A stretch of DNA of 64,000 nt from the NCBI RefSeq assembly GCF_009176975.1, contig NZ_WEZG01000005.1, positions 283,488-347,487 of the forward strand. The letters are read 5' to 3'. This DNA comes from Aureimonas psammosilenae (lineage in GTDB: Bacteria; Pseudomonadota; Alphaproteobacteria; Rhizobiales; Rhizobiaceae). This document shows positions 37,868-49,003 of this stretch, piece after piece. A program made the position numbers and the translations under genes. A model generated the notes under the pieces. That model did no database searches and was not told the origin of the DNA. It worked only from the letters and a program-made list of their open reading frames with translations. Within the stretch, counting starts at the first letter, position 1. Every line of letters begins with the position of its first letter.

Positions 37868-39532
37868 ATGCCGCGCCTGAGACTTCGTGTTCTTGCCGCC
37901 ATGATTGCGGGCGGGGTGGTCGCGGTGGCCTCCGCGCCTTCGCCGACGCTCGCCCAGGAGAAGGGCGGCTCGCTCCGCCTTCTCGCCCGCGCCGCCGCCG
38001 GCACGATCGACCCCCACATCAATTACACGCTGCAGCAATGGCAGATCTTCTACATCGCCTATGACGGGCTCGTGACCTTCCGCAAGGCGGGCGACGAAAC
38101 GGGCTTCGAAGTCGTCGCGGATCTGGCCGAGGCGTTGCCGACCCCTGAGAACGACGGCAAGACCTATACGTTCAAGCTGCGGCCCGGCATCAAGTTCTCG
38201 AACGGCCAGGACCTGACCACCGACGATGTCGTCGCGTCCTTCCAACGCATCTTCAAGGTGTCGGGGCCGACCGCCGGCACCTTCTACAACGGCATCGTCG
38301 GCGCCGATAAGTGCCTGTCCACCCCGGCCGACTGCACGCTGGAAGGCGGCGTCGTCGCCGACAAGGCGGCCGGCACCGTCACGATCAACCTGACGGCCCC
38401 GGACGGCGAGTTCCTTCAGAAGCTCGCCGTGCCCCATGCCTATATCGTCCCGGCCGGAACGGCGACGAGCGACCAGGGCACGACGCCGATCCCCGGCACC
38501 GGCCCCTATGTCATCCAGTCCTACGATCCGAACGCGTCGCTGAAGCTTTCGCGCAATCCGAACTTCACTGAATGGAGCACTGAGGCGCAGCCGGAGGGTC
38601 TGGTGGACGACATCTCCTACGATTTCGGCCTGACGGAGGAAGCGGCGGTCACCGCGATCCAGAACGGCGACGCCGACTGGATGTTCGATCCGCCCCCGCC
38701 CGATCGTCTGGCCGAGATCGGCACGCAATATGCCAACCAGGTTTCGCTGCACCCGCTGTCGGCCATGTGGTACGCGCCGATGAACACTAACGTCGCGCCC
38801 TTCGACAACGTGAAGGCGCGTCAGGCGGTGAACTTCGCGATCGATCGCAACGCCCTCGTGAAGCTGTTCGGGGGCGCGAACCTCGCCCAGCCGGCCTGCC
38901 AGATCCTGCCGCCCGGCTTCCCCGGCTACACGCCCTATTGCCCCTACACGGCCAATCCCGGCACCGCGTGGTCGGCGCCCGACATGGAGAAGGCTAAGGC
39001 GCTCGTCACCGAGAGCGGCACGGCCGGCCAGGAAGTGAAGATCATCGCCGAGGACACGGTCGTGTCCCGCGCCATCGGCGTCTACCTTCAGGACGTCCTC
39101 AACGAGCTCGGCTACAAGGCGAGCGTCCAGCCGATCTCCCAGAACCTGCAGTTCACCTACATCCAGAACACCAACAACAAGGTGCAGATGTCGATCTCGC
39201 AGTGGTTCCAGGACTATCCCTCACCCTCGAACTTCCTGAACGTCCTGTTCTCCTGCGCGTCCTTCCATCCGGGGTCGGATGCATCGGTCAACATCGCCGG
39301 CTTCTGCGACGAGAAGGTGGAAGCCAAGATGAAGGAAGCCTTCGCCGCCGGCGTTACCAACCCGAAGGCAGCCCTGCCGATCTGGACCGAGGTCGACAAA
39401 CTGGTGACCGACGCCGCACCCGCCGCCGTTCTGTTCACCCCGAAGCGCGTCGATTTCGTGTCGTCGCGGGTGCAGAACTTCACCTTCAGCCCGCAATTCT
39501 ACGCGATCTTCTCCAAGCTCGCGGTTCAGTAA
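37868..39532 (+). CDS. Peptide-type ABC substrate-binding protein
   Basis: This 554-residue periplasmic family-5 binding protein (DppA/OppA class) has a signal peptide (LAAMIAGGVVAVASAPSPTLA, cleavage near residue 31). Core segments include YTFKLRPGIKFSNGQDLTTD, RQAVNFAIDRNALVKLFGG and ISQWFQDYPSPSNFLNVLFS. AAGGAAGGAG precedes the ATG. It is the first gene of the operon with two permeases and two ATPases, 115 bases after the LuxR solo gene. By analogy with the PipR-linked transporter it may take up a plant-derived peptide-like or ethanolamine-derived signal or nutrient; that is inference. Confidence 0.9.
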   Translation: MPRLRLRVLAAMIAGGVVAVASAPSPTLAQEKGGSLRLLARAAAGTIDPHINYTLQQWQIFYIAYDGLVTFRKAGDETGFEVVADLAEALPTPENDGKTYTFKLRPGIKFSNGQDLTTDDVVASFQRIFKVSGPTAGTFYNGIVGADKCLSTPADCTLEGGVVADKAAGTVTINLTAPDGEFLQKLAVPHAYIVPAGTATSDQGTTPIPGTGPYVIQSYDPNASLKLSRNPNFTEWSTEAQPEGLVDDISYDFGLTEEAAVTAIQNGDADWMFDPPPPDRLAEIGTQYANQVSLHPLSAMWYAPMNTNVAPFDNVKARQAVNFAIDRNALVKLFGGANLAQPACQILPPGFPGYTPYCPYTANPGTAWSAPDMEKAKALVTESGTAGQEVKIIAEDTVVSRAIGVYLQDVLNELGYKASVQPISQNLQFTYIQNTNNKVQMSISQWFQDYPSPSNFLNVLFSCASFHPGSDASVNIAGFCDEKVEAKMKEAFAAGVTNPKAALPIWTEVDKLVTDAAPAAVLFTPKRVDFVSSRVQNFTFSPQFYAIFSKLAVQ

Positions 39533-39546
39533 GCCATCCGATGGGA

Positions 39547-39570
39547 GGCGCGACCCTTTCGGGCCGCGCC
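39547..39570 (+). terminator. GC-rich hairpin between binding-protein and permease genes
   Basis: GGCGCG (39547-39552) pairs with CGCGCC (39565-39570), and inside it CCC (39554-39556) pairs with GGG (39561-39563) around a TTTC loop, separated by one A-C mismatch. GGAGGCG (39544-39550) and CGCCTCC (39575-39581) offer an alternative outer pairing. It lies 15 bases after the binding-protein stop and before the permease start. Confidence 0.6.
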
Positions 39571-39597
39571 CTTCCGCCTCCTGTTTCCCGGCGTGCC

Positions 39598-40647
39598 GTG
39601 ACCGATCGCATTCTCGAACAGCCCGCATCCGTCGCCAAAGCCTCGCAGGCGCCCGCGACCCCTGCCTCGCCCGGTCCCTGGGCCATCGCCTGGCGACGCT
39701 TGAAGCGCGATCGCGCCGCGATGATCGCGCTTCTCGTTCTTCTGGTGGTGGCGCTTTCCTGTCTTTGCGCGCCGCTCTACGCTTCGCACGTTTCCGGCAC
39801 CAACCCGTTCGCCACCAATCTCAACGGCCAGATCACTCTGGACGGGAAGGTCCTGTCCGTTCTCGAGCCCTCCACCACCGGCCTCGGGCTCGGGGTGACG
39901 CCGATCGGGCCGACGGGGCGCTGGGGCCCTTACATCCTCGGGGCCGACAACCAGGGCAGGGATGTGGCCGCGCGGATGCTCTATGGCGGGCGGAACTCGC
40001 TTCTGATCGCGGGTTCGGCGACGATCCTGACCCTTACGCTGGCCGTCGCGGTCGGCCTCGCCTGCGGCTTCTTCGGCGGGGTCGTGGATGGTGTCCTCAA
40101 CCGCATCCTCGACGTCCTCTGGGCCTTTCCGATCTATCTCCTCGCGATTTCGCTTTCGATCGTCCTCATCGCGCAAGGGATCACGATCGGGCCGATCGAA
40201 GTCAGGGCCGGCAGTCTCTGGCTTCCCATAGCGATCATCGGCATCGTTTATGTTCCCTATGTCGCGCGTCCGATCCGGGGGCAGACCCTGTCCCTCATGC
40301 GCTCGGAGTTCATCGCCGCCGCCACCGCGCTCGGCGTGCCGCCCTGGCGCGTCTTCTTCAAGGATCTTCTGCCGAACGTCGTGCCACGCGTGATCGTCAT
40401 GGTGCCGATCCTTCTCGCCCTCAACATGATCACCGAATCCTCCTTGTCCTTTCTGTCGATCGGCGTGCAGCCGCCGGACGCCTCCTGGGGCACGATCATT
40501 CAGGACGGGCAGGGGCTTCTCTACTCGCGGCCCGTGGTGGCCCTGGCGCCCGGCCTTGCCATCGCGCTGACGGTTCTGGCGCTGAACATCCTCGGCGACG
40601 GGGTGCGCGACGCCTTCGATCCGCGCGCCAAGGTGAGGATCGCCTGA
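39598..40647 (+). CDS. Peptide-type ABC permease, DppC class
   Basis: This inner-membrane permease is 349 residues from GTG at 39598. It has a cytoplasmic tail, six helices (AMIALLVLLVVALSCLCAPLY first), the class motif ILGADNQGRDVAARMLYGGR, the EAA loop AAATALGVPPWRVFFKDLLP and the ending LGDGVRDAFDPRAKV. An in-frame ATG at 39541 would start inside the strong hairpin and add 19 atypical residues, so I prefer the GTG, although its ribosome site is weak. A longer insert of about 40 residues follows helix 1, as in some DppC variants. It ends in TGATG with the next permease. Confidence 0.88.
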   Translation: MTDRILEQPASVAKASQAPATPASPGPWAIAWRRLKRDRAAMIALLVLLVVALSCLCAPLYASHVSGTNPFATNLNGQITLDGKVLSVLEPSTTGLGLGVTPIGPTGRWGPYILGADNQGRDVAARMLYGGRNSLLIAGSATILTLTLAVAVGLACGFFGGVVDGVLNRILDVLWAFPIYLLAISLSIVLIAQGITIGPIEVRAGSLWLPIAIIGIVYVPYVARPIRGQTLSLMRSEFIAAATALGVPPWRVFFKDLLPNVVPRVIVMVPILLALNMITESSLSFLSIGVQPPDASWGTIIQDGQGLLYSRPVVALAPGLAIALTVLALNILGDGVRDAFDPRAKVRIA

Positions 40648-41621
40648 TGCTGCTGGCGATCCTGTCCCGCCTCGGCCGGCTCGTTTTCGTGATGTTCGGC
40701 ATCAGCGTGATCGTGTTCCTGATCTTCTTCGCGACGCCCGGCGCGGACCCGGCGGCGCGCATCGCCGGGCGCAACGCCTCGCCCCAGACGCTCGCCCAGG
40801 TGCGCCAGAGTTTCGGGCTCGATCAGCCTTTGCCGGTGCAATACGGGCTGATGATGAAGCGCCTTTTCATCACGCAGGACCTCACCTCCTTCGTGAACCG
40901 GGGGCAGAAGGTCGTGCCGGCCGTCACCAAGGCCATTCCCGTCACGCTGTCCCTCGTTCTTGGGGCCGCGGTTCTCTGGGTTCTCGGCGGCCTCATCGTC
41001 GGCGTCGCGGCGGCTGCCGCGCGCGGCTCGCTCGCCGATAAGGCGCTGATGGCGATCAGCCTCGTCGGGGTATCCATGCCGGTCTTTTGGGTCGGCGAGG
41101 TGATGAACCTCCTGTCCCAAAGCCGGCTTCACCACACGTTCCTGTTTTCCTGGGTGCCGCCGCTCGGCTACAAGCCGCTCCTCACCGACCCGGTCGGCTG
41201 GTTCAAGGCGCTTCTCATTCCGTGGGTGACGCTGGCCATCCTTTATATCGGCCTCTACGGCCGCATCCTTCGCGCCGACCTCATCGAGACCATGCAGGAG
41301 GACTTCGTGCGCACGGCGCGCGCCAAGGGCCTGTCGGAAGGCCGCATCCTTCTGCGCCACGGCGTGCGATCATCGCTGGTGGCCTTCGTGACGATGTTCG
41401 GCCTCGATTTCGGCGCGCTGATCGGCGGCGGTGCGCTTTTGACGGAAGTGGTCTTCGGCCTTCGCGGCGTCGGCAAGATGACCTACGACGCGCTTCAAAC
41501 GCTGGACCTGCCCGTGATCCTCGCGACCGTTCTTTACGCCTCCTTCTTCGTGGTGGTGGCGAATGCGCTGGTGGATGCCCTTTACGCCGTGATCGATCCG
41601 AGGGTCCGCGATGCCCGCTGA
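40647..41621 (+). CDS. Peptide-type ABC permease, DppB class
   Basis: This 324-residue inner-membrane permease has the N-terminal helix FVMFGISVIVFLIFFATPGA, the class motif LGLDQPLPVQYG-like segment near residue 60, and six helices overall. The EAA loop is TARAKGLSEGRILLRHGVRS, with [16 protein letters not shown] at the end. It overlaps the DppC gene (TGATG) and the following ATPase gene by 11 bases, so the whole operon is translationally coupled. Confidence 0.9.
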   Translation: MLLAILSRLGRLVFVMFGISVIVFLIFFATPGADPAARIAGRNASPQTLAQVRQSFGLDQPLPVQYGLMMKRLFITQDLTSFVNRGQKVVPAVTKAIPVTLSLVLGAAVLWVLGGLIVGVAAAAARGSLADKALMAISLVGVSMPVFWVGEVMNLLSQSRLHHTFLFSWVPPLGYKPLLTDPVGWFKALLIPWVTLAILYIGLYGRILRADLIETMQEDFVRTARAKGLSEGRILLRHGVRSSLVAFVTMFGLDFGALIGGGALLTEVVFGLRGVGKMTYDALQTLDLPVILATVLYASFFVVVANALVDALYAVIDPRVRDAR

Positions 41622-42614
41622 GCCGCTGCTCGTGATCCGCGACTTGAAGGTCGCCTTCCGCACCGAACGAGGCACGGTTCGCGCGGTGGACGGGGTGTCT
41701 TTCGATGTCGAGCACGGAGAAGTGCTGGGCCTCGTCGGCGAATCCGGCTCCGGCAAGACGCAAACGCTTCTGTCGATCCTCGGCCTCATTCTCGATCCGA
41801 ATGCCGAACTTTCCGGCTCCGTGCGGCTCGGCGGCGAGGAACTGGTGGGCATGTCGCCCCGGCGTCTTCGCCGCATCCGCGGCGCCGGGGCCTCGATGAT
41901 CTTCCAGGACCCGATGACGGCCCTGACGCCCGTTAACACCGTTGGCGCGCAGATCGTGGAACAGATCCGCGCCCATTCCAGCCTGTCGGCGAAAACCGCG
42001 CGCGAGAAGGCTTTGCGGCTTCTCGCCGAGGTCGGCATTCCCGATCCGGTCGGTGTCTTTCCGCGTTTCCCGCATCAATTGTCGGGCGGAATGCGCCAGC
42101 GCGTCGTGATCGCCATGGCTGTCTCCTGCGAGCCGAGCCTGATCGTGGCGGACGAGCCGACAACGGCGCTCGACGTGACGGTGCAGGCGCAGATCCTCGC
42201 CCTTCTCGACCGCCTGCGCCGCGACCACGGCACGGGCATCGTCTTCGTCACGCACGATCTCGGCGTCGTGTCGGAGATCGCCGACAAGGTGGCGGTGATG
42301 TATGCTGGGCGGATCGTGGAAAGCGGACCGGTCGGCGACCTTTTCGCTGCCCCCCGCCATCCCTACACGCACGGTCTCTTCAACTCGATCCCGCCGCTGC
42401 GGGGTCCGCGCCCGCCGCGCTTGACCGGCATTCCGGGCCTTCCACCCTCGAACGGCGCGCCGGTGGAGGGCTGCGCCTTCGCGCCCCGCTGCGTCTACGC
42501 ATTTGCCCCCTGTTCCACCCGCCCGCCGCTTGTTCCTGAAGGCGCGCAGAGCGTCGCCTGCTTTCTGCCGGATGCCGCCAAAGAGCGCTTCCGGCGCGAA
42601 GGGGAGATCGCTGC

Positions 42615-42618
<4 letters not shown>
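41611..42618 (+). CDS. Peptide-type ABC ATPase, DppD/OppD class
   Basis: This 335-residue cytoplasmic ATPase has Walker [10 protein letters not shown] near 42, the Q-loop [14 protein letters not shown], signature [14 protein letters not shown], Walker [13 protein letters not shown] and H-loop [11 protein letters not shown]. The C-terminal oligopeptide-transporter extension has the cysteines GCAFAPRC and APCS that bind an iron-sulfur cluster in this class. The start overlaps the permease end and the stop overlaps the next ATPase gene by four bases. Confidence 0.92.
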
Positions 42619-43625
<1,007 letters not shown>

Positions 43626-43705
43626 CGCCGGCGGTTTGAGAAGGCAACCCGAACTCCTGCTAGTGCTGGAAACTCCTCCCTATCTGCTGAAAATCTAGGC
43701 AGGCA

Positions 43706-43731
43706 TATAATCGCGTCAACGCGCTTGACGC
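43706..43731 (+). promoter_or_regulatory. Candidate promoter and palindrome of the amiC operon
   Basis: TATAAT at 43706-43711 is a perfect -10 hexamer; no good -35 lies upstream. Directly after it, GCGTCAA (43713-43719) and TTGACGC (43725-43731) form a perfect 7-bp inverted repeat around CGCGC, near the expected transcription start. It could be an operator or the first hairpin of the leader RNA. Confidence 0.5.
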
Positions 43732-43794
43732 CGCCTCGGCACTGACGCAAGCTGTCACCCACATACCGGCCCTGGATGCCGGACGGCAATCGAG

Positions 43795-43847
43795 CCCCGT
43801 TCGTTCGCATGGAAGCATTTCGGCTTTCGCGAACTGCGGGGTTTTTT
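43795..43847 (+). terminator. Intrinsic terminator in the amiC leader
   Basis: CCCCGTTCG (43795-43803) pairs with CGAA and CGGGG (43830-43841, three-base bulge CTG) and is followed by six T (43842-43847). Inside the loop GGAAGC (43811-43816) and GCTTTC (43823-43828) form a 6-bp stem around the six-base loop ATTTCG. It ends 20 bases before amiC. ANTAR proteins act on paired hexaloop hairpins that overlap such terminators. The expected A and G loop positions are only partly met (A at 1, no G at 4). Confidence 0.75.
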
Positions 43848-43866
43848 CGTTTCGGGACCCACCTCC

Positions 43867-44961
43867 TTGAAGCAGCGGATCGAAATCGGAATCCTTTTTT
43901 CGCGCTCCGGCAGCTACGAGCGTCTCGGAGCGGCCTGCCGCGAGGGCGCGCTGGGCGGCATCGCGGCGGTGAATGCCGATCCGGCGCGTGGAATCGAGTT
44001 CGTGCCAGTGGAGCGCGATCCGGCCGGGCGCACCGACTCCTATGCGCCGCTTTGCGCTGGACTCCTCACCGAAACGCGCGCCCGCCATATCGTCGGCTGC
44101 ATCACGTCCTGGAGCCGCAAGGAAGTGATCCCGGCTCTGGAGCGCCATCGCGGCCTTCTCTGGTATCCGGCACCCTACGAGGGTTTCGAGACGAACGATC
44201 ACGTCGTCTACATGAACGCTGCGCCGAACCAGCATCTCGTGCCGCTCTTCGCCCATGTCGCGGGACGCTTCGGCCGTAACGCCTTTCTTCTTGGTTCCAA
44301 CTACATCTGGGGCTGGGAAATGAACCGCATCGCCCGCGATCTCGTGGCCGATGCAGGCGGCGAGGTGAGTGGGGAGCGCTATCTGCCGCTCGGCGATACG
44401 GACGTTTCGCGGCTGATCGAGGAGATCCGGGCGACCGCGCCGGACTTCGTCCTCAACAACCTGATCGGGCCCTCATCCTACGCCTTCTACGAGGCTTATG
44501 CAGCCCTTGGGCGCAAGGACGAACGCTTCCGCCCGGAGCGACGGCCGGTGCTTTCCTGCAACCTGACCGAACAGGAATTGCCCTCCATCCTCCCCCACGG
44601 CGAGGGGCATCTGTCCTGCCTGCCCTTCATGCACGATGGAGGCCAAGGCTCGCGCTCCAGCTTCGAAGCGGCGGCCCATGCGGCGGTCACGACGCTTGCC
44701 GACGCGATCGAACTCGCCGGAACGGACGAGCCTGAAGCGGTGCGCCGCGCGCTCGCCGGGCGATCCTTCCGCACCGCGCTCGGCGCCATCCGGATCGACC
44801 GCGCCACGCAGCATGCCAGCCTGCCCTTCTTCATCGGGCGCATTCGAGGGCTCGGCTTCGAGGTGATCGAGGCGAGCGCGCGAATGGTGGAGGCCGATCC
44901 CTATCTGTCGCGCTACGATCCCGTCGCCACGTTCCGCCCGTCCTTGAGGATGGTGCGATGA
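43867..44961 (+). CDS. amiC: AmiC-like amide-sensing regulator
   Basis: This 364-residue protein of the type I periplasmic-binding fold has no signal peptide. It matches Pseudomonas AmiC, which binds small amides in the cytoplasm and sequesters the antiterminator AmiR until ligand is present. Recognisable AmiC segments are ERLGAACREGALGGI, YPAPYEGFETND, the NAAPNQHLVPLFAHV stretch and GSNYIWGWEMNRIARDL. The start is TTG with no good ribosome site; no in-frame ATG or GTG precedes it. The stop overlaps amiR by ATGA. An alternative role as a urea/amide ABC binding protein is unlikely without a signal peptide and with a coupled amiR. Confidence 0.9.
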   Translation: MKQRIEIGILFSRSGSYERLGAACREGALGGIAAVNADPARGIEFVPVERDPAGRTDSYAPLCAGLLTETRARHIVGCITSWSRKEVIPALERHRGLLWYPAPYEGFETNDHVVYMNAAPNQHLVPLFAHVAGRFGRNAFLLGSNYIWGWEMNRIARDLVADAGGEVSGERYLPLGDTDVSRLIEEIRATAPDFVLNNLIGPSSYAFYEAYAALGRKDERFRPERRPVLSCNLTEQELPSILPHGEGHLSCLPFMHDGGQGSRSSFEAAAHAAVTTLADAIELAGTDEPEAVRRALAGRSFRTALGAIRIDRATQHASLPFFIGRIRGLGFEVIEASARMVEADPYLSRYDPVATFRPSLRMVR

Positions 44962-45563
44962 CCCGGCGCGCACGTATCCCCAATCTCGGCGGGGCGAAGG
45001 CGGTTCTGCTCCATCGCCCGCATCCGAGCGTCGAAACGCTGACCCGGCAACTCGATGCGATCGGGCTCGACGTCGTGCAATCCTGGCCGGAACTGCCGCC
45101 ATCGGCCGCGGCTGCGGACTTCCTGTTCTTCGACGTCGATCTCGGCTTCGATGAGCAGTTTCCGTGGGGAGCGAACGAGGCCCCCATGCCGATGGTCGCC
45201 TTGATCGGATCGGAAGCGCCGGGCCGGATCGAATGGGCTTTGTCGCGGCAGGCGGATGCGCAGATCGTGAAGCCCGTCGGCAATGCCGGCGTTTATTCCG
45301 CGCTCCTGATCGCCCGGCGTGCCTTCGACGAGCGCCGCCGCCTCGCCGCCGAGATCGCGGCCCTGAAGGAACGGGTGGCCGAGCGCCAGACGGTGGTTCG
45401 CGCCGTGGTGGCTTTGTCCTCGGCCGGGACGGACGAGGCTCAAGCCTATGCGCAACTGCGCGCGCTCGCCATGAGCTGGCAGGTGACGATGGAAGAAGCG
45501 GCGCGCCGCGTGGTCGACCTCAAGAACAGGGAGGCCTCGCATGAGCGTCCTCGTCGGGCCTGA
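44958..45563 (+). CDS. amiR: AmiR-like ANTAR antitermination protein
   Basis: This 201-residue protein has an N-terminal pseudo-receiver domain (about residues 12-110), a coiled-coil linker (ERRRLAAEIAALKERVAER) and a C-terminal ANTAR RNA-binding domain (about 135-185). The domain includes the helices around TDEAQAYAQLRALAMSWQVT and ends EEAARRVVDLKN. As in P. aeruginosa AmiR, the receiver lacks a clean phospho-acceptor setting, so activity is set by AmiC binding rather than phosphorylation. It would bind the leader RNA and let transcription pass the terminator upstream of amiC. Its end overlaps the first permease gene by 23 bases. Confidence 0.9.
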   Translation: MTRRARIPNLGGAKAVLLHRPHPSVETLTRQLDAIGLDVVQSWPELPPSAAAADFLFFDVDLGFDEQFPWGANEAPMPMVALIGSEAPGRIEWALSRQADAQIVKPVGNAGVYSALLIARRAFDERRRLAAEIAALKERVAERQTVVRAVVALSSAGTDEAQAYAQLRALAMSWQVTMEEAARRVVDLKNREASHERPRRA

Positions 45564-46448
45564 CACGGCTCCGCCGCCCGCGTCGGCGCCGTTCGATGGG
45601 GAGGGCGTTCTGCGCCGGCTCCTTCGCCGCAAGCTCGCGGTTCTCGGCCTCGTCATCATTGCGGGCGTCGTGACAGCCGCCGCGCTCGCGCCCCATGTCG
45701 CGCCCTTCGATCCGAACGAGCAGTTCTTCGACGGTCTGACCCTGGAAGGCTCACCCCTGCCGCCGTCCGAGAAATACTGGCTCGGCACCGATCTCCTCGG
45801 CCGCGACCTCCTGTCCCGCATCCTCTACGGCGCGCGCAATTCGCTCATCATCGGGGTCGTCGCCAACGGCGCGGCGCTTGTGATCGGAACGCTGGTCGGG
45901 GTCGTGGCAGGCTATTTCCGAGGGGTGCTGGGAACGGTCCTGATGCGCTTCACGGACCTGATGATGGCGTTTCCGGCTTTGCTCCTCGCCATCTGCCTCG
46001 CGGCGGTGCTGCGCCCGAGCCTTTGGATCGTCGCGCTCGTCATTGCTTTGGTGAACTGGGTGCAGGTGGCGCGCGTCGTTTATTCCGAAACGCGATCGTT
46101 GGCCGAGCGGGAATTTATCGCGGCCGAGAAGACGCTCGGCGCGGGCTCGCCGCGCATCCTCTTCCGCCACATCCTGCCGCACCTCACCTCCACCGTGATC
46201 GTCTACGGCACGCTCGGCATCTCGACCACGGTGCTTCTGGAAGCGACGCTGTCCTTTCTCGGCGTCGGCGTTCAGCCGCCGGATGCGTCCTGGGGCAACA
46301 TCATCTTCGAGAACCAGACCTACTTCCAGTCGGCACCCTGGCTCGTATTCTTCCCCGGCATCGCGATTCTTCTTCTGGCGCTCGCCTTCAACCTCGTCGG
46401 CGACGGCTTACGCGACGCTCTCGACCCGACCGAAGGAGGGCGGGACTG

Positions 46449-46449
<1 letters not shown>
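45541..46449 (+). CDS. ABC permease, DppC class, of the amide operon
   Basis: This 302-residue inner-membrane permease has the first helix LAVLGLVIIAGVVTAAALAP, the class motif WLGTDLLGRDLLSRILYGAR and five further helices. The EAA loop is AAEKTLGAGSPRILFRHILP, and it ends LVGDGLRDALDPTEGG. GGGAGG stands six bases before the ATG, inside the amiR end. It overlaps the next permease by TGATG. Confidence 0.92.
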
Positions 46450-47369
<920 letters not shown>

Positions 47370-47386
47370 AAAGGAAGCCGTTCGCC

Positions 47387-49003
47387 ATGACATCCCTCCT
47401 GAAACGCTCCGCAGCAGTGCTTGGCCTATCCGTCGCGCTGAGCTTCGCCCCGCCCCTCGCCTCGGCGCAGTCCGGCGGTTCGATCACCGTCACCTACAAG
47501 GACGATATCGCGACCCTCGACCCGGCCATCGGCTACGACTGGCAGAACTTCTCCATGATCAAGGCCCTTTTCGACGGGCTGATGGACTACGAGCCGGGCA
47601 CCGCCAAGCTGCGCCCCGGCCTTGCCGAAAGCTACGAGATTTCTCCCGACGGCCGCGTCTTCACCTTCAAACTGCGCGACGGCGTGAAATTCCACAACGG
47701 CCGCGCGATGACCGCCGATGACGTGAAATACTCCTTCGAGCGCACCACGAACCCGAAGACGCAGTCGCCGGGCGCGGGCTTCCTCGGCTCGATCGAGGGC
47801 TTCGATAAGATGCAATCGGGCGAGGCGACGGAACTCTCAGGGATCAAGATCATCGACCCGAAGACCGTCGAGGTCACGCTGTCGCGGCCGGACGCGACCT
47901 TCCTGTCGGTGATGGCGCTGAACTTCTCCTTCATCGTTCCCAAGGAGGAAGTGGAGAAGGCCGGCGCCGATTTCGGCCGCAGCCCCGTCGGCACGGGCGC
48001 CTTCAAGCTCAGCGAGTGGACGCTCGGCCAGAAGCTCGTCCTGACCAAGAACCCGGACTACTACCGCGAAGGCGTGCCCAAGCTCGACCAGATCGCTTTC
48101 GAGATCGGCCAGGAGCCGGTGGTCTCGCTTCTGCGCGTCCAGAACGGTGAGGTCGACGTTCCCGGCGACGGCATTCCGCCGGCTAAATTCCGCGAAGTGA
48201 TGGGCAATGCCGAGGAGGCCGCGCGCGTCGTCCAGGGCGTGCAGCTTCACACCGGCTACATCACCATGAACGTGAAGGTCGCGCCCTTCGACGATCTTAA
48301 AGTTCGTCAGGCCGTCAATATGGCGATCAACAAGGACCGCATCGTCCAGATCATCAACGGCCGCGCGACGCCCGCCAACCAACCGCTGCCCCCGACCATG
48401 CCGGGCTATGTCCAGAACTTCGAAGGCTACAAATACGACGTGGCGGGCGCCAAGAAGCTTCTGAGCGAGGCAGGGCACGAGGGCGGCTTCGAGACCGAGC
48501 TTTTCGTCGCCAATGTCGATCCCCAGCCCCGCATCGCGCAGGCGATCCAGCAGGATCTGGCGGCTGTGGGCATCAAGGCCTCGATCCAGAGCCTCGCGCA
48601 GGCCAACGTGATCGCGGCCGGGGGCTCGGCGGAAGGCGCGCCGATGATCTGGTCCGGCGGCATGGCCTGGATCGCCGATTTCCCTGATCCGTCGAACTTC
48701 TATGGCCCGATTCTCGGCTGCGCGGGCGCGGCCGAGGGCGGCTGGAACTGGGCGAAATACTGCAACGCGGACCTCGACAAAAAGGCGGCTGACGCCGACG
48801 CCATCGTCGATCCGGCCAAAGCCGAAGAGCGTGCCAAGGCTTGGGGTGAGGTCTACGAGGGTGTGATGGCCGATGCGCCCTGGGTCCCGGTCTTCAACGA
48901 AAAGCGCTACACGATGCGGTCCGACAAGATGGGCGGCGACGACGCGCTTTATGTCGATCCGGTCAACACGCCGATGAACTACAAGTATGTCGAGACCAAG
49001 TGA
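47387..49003 (+). CDS. Peptide-type binding protein of the amide operon
   Basis: This 538-residue periplasmic family-5 binding protein has a signal peptide (SAAVLGLSVALSFAPPLASA, cleavage near residue 28). Core segments are ESYEISPDGRVFTFKLRDGV, KFHNGRAMTADDVKYSFERT and RQAVNMAINKDRIVQIINGR. AAGGAA precedes the ATG. Unlike the other binding-protein genes in this window it follows its permeases, and the next gene, an amidase, overlaps its stop by TGATG. The ligand is probably an amide or short amidated compound. This comes from the flanking AmiC/AmiR sensor and amidase, not from the protein itself. Confidence 0.9.
   Translation: MTSLLKRSAAVLGLSVALSFAPPLASAQSGGSITVTYKDDIATLDPAIGYDWQNFSMIKALFDGLMDYEPGTAKLRPGLAESYEISPDGRVFTFKLRDGVKFHNGRAMTADDVKYSFERTTNPKTQSPGAGFLGSIEGFDKMQSGEATELSGIKIIDPKTVEVTLSRPDATFLSVMALNFSFIVPKEEVEKAGADFGRSPVGTGAFKLSEWTLGQKLVLTKNPDYYREGVPKLDQIAFEIGQEPVVSLLRVQNGEVDVPGDGIPPAKFREVMGNAEEAARVVQGVQLHTGYITMNVKVAPFDDLKVRQAVNMAINKDRIVQIINGRATPANQPLPPTMPGYVQNFEGYKYDVAGAKKLLSEAGHEGGFETELFVANVDPQPRIAQAIQQDLAAVGIKASIQSLAQANVIAAGGSAEGAPMIWSGGMAWIADFPDPSNFYGPILGCAGAAEGGWNWAKYCNADLDKKAADADAIVDPAKAEERAKAWGEVYEGVMADAPWVPVFNEKRYTMRSDKMGGDDALYVDPVNTPMNYKYVETK

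Noticed and set aside
39541..39597. ATG at 39541 as the start of the DppC-type permease
   Set aside because: It would start within a strong hairpin, and the extra residues do not resemble permease N-termini. GTG at 39598 is preferred, though not proven.
43753..43775. Sigma-54-like GGCAC...GC sequence upstream of amiC
   Set aside because: The spacing between the GG and GC elements is off by one, and the TTGC box is absent. The TATAAT upstream is a better promoter candidate.
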